Shown here: positions 1-7,480 of the stretch, piece after piece | Layout of the letters: each line of letters opens with the position of its first letter | How positions within the stretch are numbered: the stretch's first letter is position 1 | Origin: Flavobacterium sp. UMI-01 | GTDB taxonomy: Bacteria; Bacteroidota; Bacteroidia; Flavobacteriales; Flavobacteriaceae | DNA: 64,000 nt | Assembly: GCF_019656315.1 (NCBI RefSeq) | Contig: NZ_BPLU01000069.1 | Coordinates: 1 to 64,000 of the forward strand | Reading direction: 5' to 3' | The notes under the pieces: model-generated | Databases searched by the model: none | Told to the model about the DNA's origin: nothing | What the model saw: the letters and a program-made list of their open reading frames with translations, nothing else | Translations under genes and position numbers: made by a program

Positions 1-53
1 TAGAGCGCAATTTAGAGGTGTTAGAAAAATTGATTTTTTCCTGTTTAGATTAT

Positions 54-133
54 CCAATCTTTTTGCCTAATCCCCAACTTTTGAACTTGATCCCCAATCT
101 TTTTGCCTAATCCCCAACTTTTGAACTTGATCC
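54..133. repeat. Two tandem copies of a 40-bp unit
   Basis: Positions 54-93 and 94-133 are identical and head to tail. Each unit contains two related sub-motifs, one with CCCAA followed by CTTTTTGCCTAA and one with CCCCAACTTTTGAACTTGA. No gene is seen at 1-186 and the tract is not obviously palindromic. Its role is unknown. Confidence 0.9.
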
Positions 134-186
134 CAAAAAAAAGAGAACCAAAGCCCTCTTCACATTACCCACCTCAACCCCATCTT

Positions 187-534
187 TTAGTCATCAAACT
201 CTACCTCATGAGCAGCAAAATCCAAAATCTCTGCTCTCGCACCATATTTCACAATTTCATCTATTCCTTTCTGCGCCATTAAAATCGTGCTATATTTACG
301 ACTTACCGCCATCAACGCATCATTCAATACCACTTTGAAGTAAAATTTACCTTTAGCGGTTTTATATTTCAAAAAAGAACAAGAATCAAACTTTGAACGC
401 AACAATTCTGCATCAGCTTCACAATCCATTCGCAACTCATACGGTGCACTAGTAAAAATAGGCTTCCCTTTCCTTGAAGTATATTCAAACTTATAATCCC
501 CACTAAAACGCTTACTTATCACAAAAGACCCCAT
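187..534 (-). CDS. DUF1508 (YegP-like) family protein
   Basis: A 115-residue protein with the two half-repeats of the DUF1508/YegP family. The first half (about residues 1-50) has FVISKRFSGDYKFEYTSRKG and the second (about 55-105) has FLKYKTAKGKFYFKVVLNDA followed by a GIDEIVKYG helix. Family members are small cytosolic proteins, often duplicated, of unclear function. The start is the ATG at 534, just before the conserved opening beta strand. It stands alone, with a tRNA gene on its 5' side. Family assignment is fairly sure; function is unknown. Confidence 0.8.
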   Translation of the reverse strand: MGSFVISKRFSGDYKFEYTSRKGKPIFTSAPYELRMDCEADAELLRSKFDSCSFLKYKTAKGKFYFKVVLNDALMAVSRKYSTILMAQKGIDEIVKYGARAEILDFAAHEVEFDD

Positions 535-614
535 AGACTAACATCATTATTTTTACAAACCTAAAAATACAACCTTTAATCAAAAACAGCACCCAAAAAG
601 AAGCTTGAGTTATA

Positions 615-648
615 AACAAAAAAAAGCCTCTTCAAAAGAAGAGGCTTT
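615..648 (-). terminator. Intrinsic terminator of tRNA-Leu
   Basis: A perfect 11-bp stem (623-633 with 638-648, loop of four) followed on the minus strand by a U tract (A-run 615-625 on the plus strand). It lies immediately 3' of tRNA-Leu. Confidence 0.9.
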
Positions 649-649
649 G

Positions 650-735
650 TACTCAGAGCGGGACTTGAACCCGCACGAACATTGCTGTTCACTGGATTTT
701 AAGTCCAGCGTGTCTACCAATTTCACCATCCGAGC
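650..735 (-). tRNA. tRNA-Leu (anticodon UAA)
   Basis: The minus strand folds as an 86-nt class II tRNA. The 7-bp acceptor stem is GCTCGGA paired with TCTGAGT with two G-U pairs. The D-arm includes TTGGTAGAC, the anticodon loop CTTAAAA carries UAA, a long variable arm is present, and the T-loop is GTTCAAGTC. CCA is not encoded. It is followed directly by a strong terminator. Confidence 0.96.
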
Positions 736-811
736 GTTATGCTTTAAAAGTATGATTTTTAATTTTTTATAAAAAATTAATTAAACCAAACCTATCCGAG
801 CGTTTTATTTT

Positions 812-841
812 CAAAGATACTGTTTAATTTTCAAAAACAAA
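812..841 (-). promoter_or_regulatory. Candidate promoter of tRNA-Leu
   Basis: On the minus strand, TATCTTTG (812-819) matches the Bacteroidota -7 box TAnnTTTG. A TTTG -33 box (838-841) lies 18 bp further upstream. Confidence 0.6.
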
Positions 842-864
842 ATCTTTCGAGCTTTTACGCTTAG

Positions 865-937
865 AGCGAAAAACGGGGCTCGAACCCGCGACCTCGACCT
901 TGGCAAGGTCGCGCTCTACCAACTGAGCTATTTTCGC
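865..937 (-). tRNA. tRNA-Gly (anticodon GCC)
   Basis: A 73-nt cloverleaf on the minus strand. The acceptor stem is GCGAAAA/TTTTCGC, the D-arm is AGCTCAGTTGGTAGAGC, the anticodon loop is TTGCCAA giving GCC, and the T-arm is CGGGTTCGAGCCCCG. CCA is not encoded. Confidence 0.97.
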
Positions 938-986
938 ATTTTCAATCCTTAAAAAGAACCGCGATACTTGTTCTGTATTGCGGATG

Positions 987-1016
987 CAAATTTAAGACAT
1001 TTATTGAGTTAAACAA
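987..1016 (-). promoter_or_regulatory. Candidate promoter of tRNA-Gly
   Basis: TAAATTTG at 987-994 on the minus strand fits the -7 box. A TTG -33 element lies at 1014-1016, spacing 19 bp. The expected transcript start is about 45 nt upstream of the mature tRNA. Confidence 0.6.
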
Positions 1017-1082
1017 GCAGTTTTTAAATATTTTTTCAAATTATTTTATAACCTTCTGATAACCTAAACTTTAAATATGAAA

Positions 1083-3689
1083 TTATTTTCTGGTCAGCAT
1101 CCTTTTTAATTCATTTAACTTCATCAAAGCCTCAACAGGGGTTACCGAATTAATATCCAAACTCAATATCTCTTCTTTTATCTCCTCTAACAAAGGGTCA
1201 TCAAGATTAAAAAAGCTCATTTGCATTTCTTCTTTTTCCGCTTTTATTCCATTCAACGCATCGCTTGAATGATCTTTCTCTAATTTTTTCAATAGCTTTT
1301 GAGCTTTCTGAATTACTATTTGAGGCATTCCAGCCATTTTGGCAACATGTATCCCAAAACTATGTGCGCTTCCTCCTTTAACTAATTTTCGAATAAACAA
1401 AACCGAATCCTTAAGCTCTTTTACAGAAACATTATAATTTTGTATTCGAGGCAACAATTCATTCATCTCATTCAATTCATGGTAATGGGTAGCAAAAAGC
1501 GTTTTGGGTTGCGTAGGGTGTTCATGCAAATATTCAGCAATAGCCCATGCAATAGAAATCCCGTCATAGGTACTCGTTCCACGACCAATCTCATCCAACA
1601 ACACCAAACTTCTATCTGAAAGATTATTCAAAATAGAAGCCGTTTCATTCATTTCAACCATAAAAGTCGATTCACCCATCGAAATATTGTCGCTTGCCCC
1701 CACTCGAGTAAATATCTTATCGATAATTCCCATACGTACGCTGTCTGCAGGAACAAAACTACCCATTTGAGCCAATAACACAATCAAAGCCGTTTGACGC
1801 AAAATAGCCGACTTACCAGACATATTAGGCCCTGTTATCATAATCAATTGCTGTGTTACCCTATCCAGAAACACATCATTGGCAATATAAGGCGTTCCTA
1901 CGGGCAATTGTTTTTCAATAACAGGATGGCGTCCATTTTTTATTTCGAGCTCAAAAGTCTCATCTAATTGTGGACAAACATATTGGTTTTCGATTGCCAG
2001 CTGCGTAAAAGAACACAAACAATCCAACTGAGCTACCAAATTAGCATTTAACTGTACCGGCTTAATATAAGTGGTTATCCAAGCTACTAATTGCTCAAAA
2101 AGCTCCGATTCGATTTTTTGAATCTTTTCTTCCGCTCCCAGAATTTTAGACTCGTATTCTTTTAATTCTTCTGTAATATAACGCTCGGCACTGACTAAAG
2201 TTTGCTTTCGAATCCATTCTGCTGGCACTTTGTCTTTATGTGTATTTCTTACTTCAATATAATACCCAAAAACATTATTGAAAGAAATTTTTAATGAAGA
2301 AATGCCCGTTCGTTCAGATTCCCTAGCTTCAATTCCTTCCAGAAATTCTTTTCCAGAGGTAGATATAGCACGCAACTCATCTAATTCATCGCTCACTCCT
2401 TTAGCAATTGCATTTCCTTTCGAAATAGCCACAGGTGCATCTTGATTTAAAGTAGTTTTGATTTTTTCTCGTAACAACTCACAACTATGCAAACTATCAC
2501 CAATAACCTTCACTGCTTCTTGCGGACTTTCCAACGCTAAGGTTTTGATTGGAATAATCGCATCTAGCGATTCTTTCAAATACACCACTTCACGCGGAGA
2601 AACCTTTCCTGCCGCAATTTTCGAAATCAAACGTTCCAAATCTGAAATCTGCTTGATTTGATATTGCATTTTTTGCAACACTTCTTGATGTTCTTTCAAA
2701 TAAGCTACTACCTGATGGCGATTTTTTATCTTATTAATATCTTTTAATGGCAATGCTAGCCAACGTTTCAACAAACGCCCTCCCATTGGGGATAACGTTC
2801 TATCCATCACATCTAACAAGGTAACTGCGTTTGGATTATAACTGTGATACAACTCCAAATTGCGAATGGTAAAACGATCCATCCATACGTAGGCATCCTC
2901 AGCAATTCGCTGAATCGATGTAATATGCTGTACTTTGTTGTGTTGGGTTTCAGACAAATAATATAAAATAGCCCCCGAAGCAATAATTCCTTCTTTCAAC
3001 TCTTCAACTCCAAAACCCTTTAACGACACGGTTTGAAAGTGTTTTATTAAGGTTTCAAAGGCATAATCTTCCTTATAAATCCAGTCTTCTAAATAGAAAC
3101 AATGAAAATCATCCCCAAAATGCTCTTTAAAATTATTTTTGTGTTGTTTTTGAATCAAAATTTCTGCCGGTCCAAAATTTTGCAACAACTTATCAATATA
3201 CTCCCCATTTCCTTGTGCTGTCAAAAATTCACCCGTAGAAACATCTAAGAAAGACACTCCTATTGTTTTGGCAGCAAAATACACTGATGCCAAAAAGTTA
3301 TTGGATTTTGAACTCAGCACTTCATCATTCATCGAAACACCGGGAGTTACTAATTCTGTAACGCCTCGTTTTACGATTGTTTTGGTCATTTTGGGATCTT
3401 CGAGTTGGTCACAAATAGCCACACGCAAACCCGCTTTTACTAATTTTGGCAAATAAGTATTTACAGAATGATGCGGAAAACCCGCCAATGCCGTTTCACT
3501 ATCCGATCCAGCACCACGCTTAGTTAAGGTAATTCCTAAAATTTTAGAAGCCCTAATGGCGTCTTCCCCAAAAGTTTCGTAAAAATCCCCCACTCTAAAC
3601 AACAAACAGGCATCTGGATACTTGCTCTTGATTTCGTTGTATTGCTTCATTAAGGGAGTCTCTTTTACTACTTTATCTTTAGTTGCCAA
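1083..3689 (-). CDS. mutS: DNA mismatch repair protein MutS
   Basis: 868 residues, full length for MutS1. It binds base mismatches and small loops and recruits MutL. The N-terminal mismatch-binding domain carries the Phe-x-Glu motif in RVGDFYETFGEDA. The core clamp follows, and the C-terminal ATPase has the P-loop TGPNMSGKS, the Walker B LVLLDEIGRGTS and the signature THYHELNEM. The chosen start is a TTG at 3689. No ATG lies upstream in frame, and the next Met is at residue 14, which would remove the family-typical MATKDKVVKETPLMKQYNEI opening. Transcribed alone towards the tRNA genes. Confidence 0.97.
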   Translation of the reverse strand: MATKDKVVKETPLMKQYNEIKSKYPDACLLFRVGDFYETFGEDAIRASKILGITLTKRGAGSDSETALAGFPHHSVNTYLPKLVKAGLRVAICDQLEDPKMTKTIVKRGVTELVTPGVSMNDEVLSSKSNNFLASVYFAAKTIGVSFLDVSTGEFLTAQGNGEYIDKLLQNFGPAEILIQKQHKNNFKEHFGDDFHCFYLEDWIYKEDYAFETLIKHFQTVSLKGFGVEELKEGIIASGAILYYLSETQHNKVQHITSIQRIAEDAYVWMDRFTIRNLELYHSYNPNAVTLLDVMDRTLSPMGGRLLKRWLALPLKDINKIKNRHQVVAYLKEHQEVLQKMQYQIKQISDLERLISKIAAGKVSPREVVYLKESLDAIIPIKTLALESPQEAVKVIGDSLHSCELLREKIKTTLNQDAPVAISKGNAIAKGVSDELDELRAISTSGKEFLEGIEARESERTGISSLKISFNNVFGYYIEVRNTHKDKVPAEWIRKQTLVSAERYITEELKEYESKILGAEEKIQKIESELFEQLVAWITTYIKPVQLNANLVAQLDCLCSFTQLAIENQYVCPQLDETFELEIKNGRHPVIEKQLPVGTPYIANDVFLDRVTQQLIMITGPNMSGKSAILRQTALIVLLAQMGSFVPADSVRMGIIDKIFTRVGASDNISMGESTFMVEMNETASILNNLSDRSLVLLDEIGRGTSTYDGISIAWAIAEYLHEHPTQPKTLFATHYHELNEMNELLPRIQNYNVSVKELKDSVLFIRKLVKGGSAHSFGIHVAKMAGMPQIVIQKAQKLLKKLEKDHSSDALNGIKAEKEEMQMSFFNLDDPLLEEIKEEILSLDINSVTPVEALMKLNELKRMLTRK

Positions 3690-3821
3690 AATATATTTTT
3701 TTTATTTGTGATTAATTATGAAACCGAAGCGAATTTATAGATTTAAATGCTAAAATGGAATTAGTAAAAAAATAAACTTTACTTTTAAGGAAATTTTATA
3801 GTATTGGCATGATTTTTTCTT

Positions 3822-3829
3822 TAGATTTG
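3822..3829 (+). promoter_or_regulatory. Candidate -7 box for the DUF1573 gene
   Basis: TAGATTTG matches TAnnTTTG 26 bp before the ATG at 3856. A TTG at 3804-3806 is a possible but short-spaced -33 element. Confidence 0.45.
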
Positions 3830-3855
3830 TTTATCAATTTAAAAAATGGGAAAAA

Positions 3856-4311
3856 ATGAAAAAAATAGTTTTACTTGCCTTATTAACCGTATTTGGAATT
3901 GCTAGTTCTAATGCACAAGAAACATCAAAAAAATCAAAAATAGCTCCAAAAACTGCAACTACAAAATTACCTAAAGTTGAAGGTGCAGGAATGGTATTTG
4001 AATCAGAAACAATTGACTATGGTACAATTGCACATAACTCAGATGGTAACCGTCAATTTGTATTCACTAATAATGGAACAAAACCATTAATTATCACAAA
4101 CACTACAGGTTCTTGTGGCTGTACTGTACCTACCACTCCAAAAGAGCCTATCGCTCCAGGAGCTAAAGGAGTTATCGGAGTAAAATACGCGACTGACAGA
4201 GTGGGGCCATTTACTAAAACAGTAACCGTAACTTCAAATGCAGAAGGTCAACCAACAAAAACTTTAACAATTAAAGGAACAGTATTAGCTGATGATGCAA
4301 AAAAGAGCTAA
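3856..4311 (+). CDS. Secreted DUF1573 protein
   Basis: A 151-residue exported protein. Residues 1-20 form a Sec signal peptide ending in SSNAQ. After a Lys/Thr-rich linker, residues about 50-145 are a DUF1573 Ig-like beta domain with IDYGTIAHNSDGNRQFVFTN and the GSCGCTVP motif. DUF1573 proteins are very common in Bacteroidota envelopes and their role is not established. It has its own -7 box and ends in a strong terminator, so it is probably monocistronic. Confidence 0.88.
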   Translation: MKKIVLLALLTVFGIASSNAQETSKKSKIAPKTATTKLPKVEGAGMVFESETIDYGTIAHNSDGNRQFVFTNNGTKPLIITNTTGSCGCTVPTTPKEPIAPGAKGVIGVKYATDRVGPFTKTVTVTSNAEGQPTKTLTIKGTVLADDAKKS

Positions 4312-4332
4312 TTTTGACACCTAAAACATACT

Positions 4333-4360
4333 AAAGCTTCCATTTTGGAAGCTTTTTTTA
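4333..4360 (+). terminator. Intrinsic terminator after the DUF1573 gene
   Basis: Perfect 10-bp stem (4333-4342 with 4346-4355) followed by a T tract on the plus strand. Confidence 0.88.
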
Positions 4361-4377
4361 TATTTAATTTTTAAAAA

Positions 4378-4911
4378 ATGAGAAAGCTTGCCAACAGTGA
4401 ACTAGAACGAAAATCAGTGGAAGATTTTAAAAAATCAGAAAAAACACCTCTCATTTTGGTCTTAGATGATATTCGAAGCCTCCATAACATAGGCTCTGTT
4501 TTTCGTACTGCCGATGCTTTCTTAATAGAAAAAATCTACCTCTGTGGTATAACAGCCACCCCACCTAATAAAGAAATTCACAAAACAGCACTTGGCGCTA
4601 CTGAAACAGTAGCATGGGAACATCATGAAAACGTTTTGGATGTTATTGCGAATCTAAAAAAAGAAAATATTCTCACACTCGCCATAGAACAAGTAGAAAG
4701 TGCCACCTTCTTACAAGATTTTCAAATCCAAAAAAACCAAAAGTACGCACTCGTATTTGGGAATGAAGTTTTTGGAGTTTCGCAAGATGCAGTAAAACTA
4801 TGTGATGGCTGTATTGAAATTCCGCAATTGGGCACTAAACACTCCTTAAATATTTCGGTTAGCGCTGGTATTGTTGTTTGGGATTTATTTAAAAAAATCA
4901 ACAATGACTAA
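4378..4911 (+). CDS. SpoU/TrmH-family RNA 2'-O-methyltransferase
   Basis: 177 residues, a compact SPOUT methyltransferase without the N-terminal RNA-binding extension of RlmB. The three SpoU motifs are visible: LDDIRSLHNIGSVFRTADAF (about 30-49), LVFGNEVFGVS (about 123-133) and IPQLGTKHSLNISVSAGIV (about 147-165). These form the knotted SAM-binding site and contain the catalytic Arg of motif 1. Substrate (tRNA or rRNA position) cannot be told from sequence. It lies just after the terminator of the previous gene and is convergent with folK. Confidence 0.9.
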   Translation: MRKLANSELERKSVEDFKKSEKTPLILVLDDIRSLHNIGSVFRTADAFLIEKIYLCGITATPPNKEIHKTALGATETVAWEHHENVLDVIANLKKENILTLAIEQVESATFLQDFQIQKNQKYALVFGNEVFGVSQDAVKLCDGCIEIPQLGTKHSLNISVSAGIVVWDLFKKINND

Positions 4912-4934
4912 TGCTTACACTTTGAAGTAGAAAA

Positions 4935-5444
4935 TTAAACAAAATCAATATCCTGAACCACAACACAATCGCTATTATCTACACATTTCTCTAGCATTTG
5001 TACTAGAGTTAACTTCAATATAGGATGTTCCCACTGCAAGTCTAAATCAGAAATAGGTAACAAAACAAACTTTCGATCCTGCATCAACGGATGAGGGATT
5101 TGAAGTTGCTCATTGTGAATAATTTCGTTTTCACAAAAAACCAAATCGATATCAATAATCCGTGATTGGTAACCTGACTGCTCAACCCGAACACGTCCCA
5201 TTTCTTTCTCAATCAACAAAGCGTTATTTAAAACTTCGATAGGTCTTTGAGTTGTTACGACTTCCAAAGCACAGTTATAAAAAGCATCACCATCAAACCC
5301 CCAAGCAGGCGTTTCATACAACTTAGACACCTGAGTGACTGTTCCTATTTTTTCTTTTATCAATTGGATACAAAACAAAATGTTTCCCAATTTATCCCCT
5401 TGATTTGTTCCTAAGGACAAAACAACCTTATGACCTAACTCCAT
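4935..5444 (-). CDS. folK: 2-amino-4-hydroxy-6-hydroxymethyldihydropteridine pyrophosphokinase
   Basis: 169 residues. It transfers pyrophosphate from ATP to 6-hydroxymethyl-7,8-dihydropterin in folate synthesis. Typical HPPK features are LSLGTNQGDKLGNI near the N-terminus, YETPAWGF (about 43-50), the KEMGRVR motif and the RIIDIDLVFCENE metal/ATP-binding segment with the Asp-x-Asp pair. The PHPLMQDRKFVLLPI segment follows. It is divergent from sppA across about 130 bp and has no obvious operon partner. Confidence 0.95.
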   Translation of the reverse strand: MELGHKVVLSLGTNQGDKLGNILFCIQLIKEKIGTVTQVSKLYETPAWGFDGDAFYNCALEVVTTQRPIEVLNNALLIEKEMGRVRVEQSGYQSRIIDIDLVFCENEIIHNEQLQIPHPLMQDRKFVLLPISDLDLQWEHPILKLTLVQMLEKCVDNSDCVVVQDIDFV

Positions 5445-5504
5445 TTTTCGATTGATGTGTTTTAATTAACCCCAAATTAACTAAATCCTTTTTAGAATTA
5501 AGGA

Positions 5505-5512
5505 TATATTTG
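5505..5512 (+). promoter_or_regulatory. Candidate -7 box for sppA
   Basis: TATATTTG matches TAnnTTTG. It lies 66 bp upstream of the ATG at 5578 and so favours that start over a GTG at 5524, which would leave almost no leader. Confidence 0.55.
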
Positions 5513-5577
5513 CATAAATTAAAGTGCACAATCTGTATCATTGTATAATATTTCTTCTTCTTATAAAAAATAACAAT

Positions 5578-7338
5578 ATGAAATTTCTAGGAAATGTTGC
5601 CGCAACCATAGTAGGTTTATTTGTTTTTTGTTTACTATTCCTTTTTGGAATTGTTTTTATCTCCGCTGTTTTTAATGATGATTCCGAAAGCACCCTTGTC
5701 AAAAAAAATTCGGTTATCGAGCTTGATTTAGCCGAAATTGAAAATGATTACGGTGGCAAATACAAAGACCCTTTGATGACTTTTTTCTCAGACAACGATG
5801 AAATAGGACTAACAGATGTGTTAAACGCAATTACTAGCGCCAAGACAGATGAAAACATCAAAGGAATTTCAATTGTAAACAGCCATTCATTACTAGGCAT
5901 GGCACAAAGTAAAACTTTGCGAGATGCTTTGGAAGATTTTAAAAAATCAGGCAAATTTATCATGGCCTATTCCAATTCGTATTCACAAAAAGAGTACTAC
6001 CTCAATTCGGTAGCCCATACTATTTACCTCAATCCTGTGGGAAACATGGACTTCAAAGGTTTGTCATCCGAAATCCTGTTCTTCAAAGATTTACAAGAAA
6101 AATCAGGAATCAAAATGGAAGTGATTCGACATGGAAAATACAAAAGTGCCGTCGAACCCTTTTTGGACAACAAAATGAGTGAAGCCAATAGAGAACAGAT
6201 AGAAGCGCTACTAACTTCTATTTGGAACACGGTTGTAACTGATATTTCCAAAAGCCGAAATATTGCTATTTCACAACTTAATACTATTGCCAATAACCTT
6301 CAGGCTAGAACTCCATTATTAGCAAAGCAAAACAAATTAATTGATGTAATTGCTTATGAAGACCAATACCACGATGCTGTTAAAAAAGCATTAAAAGTAA
6401 AAAAAGACGAAGACTACCACCGTATTTCCATCGAGAATTACACCAAAAAAATATTACTCGACAAAGAATTTGAAGAAACTGATGATGCGATTGCCATACT
6501 CTATGCGCAAGGCGAAATCCAGTCTGGGGAAGGTGACGTCAACACCATTGGCGAATTATCAATGAATCGTTCATTGCAAGAAGCCCGTAAAGACAAAAAC
6601 ATTAAAGCCATTGTGTTACGAATTGATAGCCCAGGAGGAAACGCCTTAACATCGGATTTAATTTGGAGGGAAATTGAACTGACCAAAAAAACAAAACCCG
6701 TAGTAGTATCCATGGGTAATTATGCCGCTTCTGGAGGCTATTATATTGCTTGTAATGCCAATCAAATTTTTGCCGAAAAAAACACCATCACCGGCTCCAT
6801 AGGCGTTTTTGGAATTTTACCTAATTTCAATCAATTAGCCACTAAAATAGGCATTGATGCCGAACAAGTAAAAACCCATCCTAATGCATCAGAATACAGT
6901 CCTTTTGTTCCTCTTGACGATACTTTCAAGGCTGTAACCACCGAAAATGTAGAACACATTTACAACACCTTTGTCGCTCATGTAGCCCAAGGACGTAAAA
7001 TGACATTTGCCCAAGTAGATGCCATAGCTCAAGGTCGCGTATGGACTGGGAGTGATGCACTTAAAATAGGTTTAATAGACAAAATAGGAAGCTTAGATGA
7101 TGCTATCAAAGCCGCGGCAACACTAGCCAAAACAAAGAAGTATTCCACCAAAAGCTTCCCTGAATTTGAAAAAAGTTTTGATGCTATGTTTAACGAGCTA
7201 CCTTTTGGTCAATCCAAAACAGCATTTATAAAAGAAGAAATTGGTATTGAGAACTACAAAATCATTCAACAAATCAAACGGATGCAAGCACGTAAGGGAA
7301 TTCAAGCTATTTTACCTTATGAAATTTCCATCCAATAA
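5578..7338 (+). CDS. sppA: Signal peptide peptidase SppA, long form
   Basis: 586 residues, the two-domain (67K-type) serine protease that degrades cleaved signal peptides at the inner membrane. One N-terminal membrane segment (about 8-30) is followed by two tandem SppA domains. By analogy with E. coli SppA, the general-base Lys is K189 in GKYKSAVEPF and the nucleophile is S385 in NYAASGGYYIA. The ATG at 5578 is preferred to the upstream GTG (5524) because MKFLGNVAATIVGLFVFCLL gives a clean membrane anchor. A terminator follows. Confidence 0.95.
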   Translation: MKFLGNVAATIVGLFVFCLLFLFGIVFISAVFNDDSESTLVKKNSVIELDLAEIENDYGGKYKDPLMTFFSDNDEIGLTDVLNAITSAKTDENIKGISIVNSHSLLGMAQSKTLRDALEDFKKSGKFIMAYSNSYSQKEYYLNSVAHTIYLNPVGNMDFKGLSSEILFFKDLQEKSGIKMEVIRHGKYKSAVEPFLDNKMSEANREQIEALLTSIWNTVVTDISKSRNIAISQLNTIANNLQARTPLLAKQNKLIDVIAYEDQYHDAVKKALKVKKDEDYHRISIENYTKKILLDKEFEETDDAIAILYAQGEIQSGEGDVNTIGELSMNRSLQEARKDKNIKAIVLRIDSPGGNALTSDLIWREIELTKKTKPVVVSMGNYAASGGYYIACNANQIFAEKNTITGSIGVFGILPNFNQLATKIGIDAEQVKTHPNASEYSPFVPLDDTFKAVTTENVEHIYNTFVAHVAQGRKMTFAQVDAIAQGRVWTGSDALKIGLIDKIGSLDDAIKAAATLAKTKKYSTKSFPEFEKSFDAMFNELPFGQSKTAFIKEEIGIENYKIIQQIKRMQARKGIQAILPYEISIQ

Positions 7339-7345
7339 ATCCCTT

Positions 7346-7384
7346 AAAAATCCGTTTTTGAATTATTAGAAACGGATTTTTTTT
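7346..7384 (+). terminator. Intrinsic terminator of sppA
   Basis: Stem AAATCCGTTT (7348-7357) with AAACGGATTT (7370-7379), then a T tract. Confidence 0.85.
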
Positions 7385-7480
7385 ATGCCTAACAACCATT
7401 TCAAACTGTAAATTCGTATATTCACTTATCAATTACGGCAGTATTTTTGATAGTATTGCTATAAAATAAAATTTCATGCT

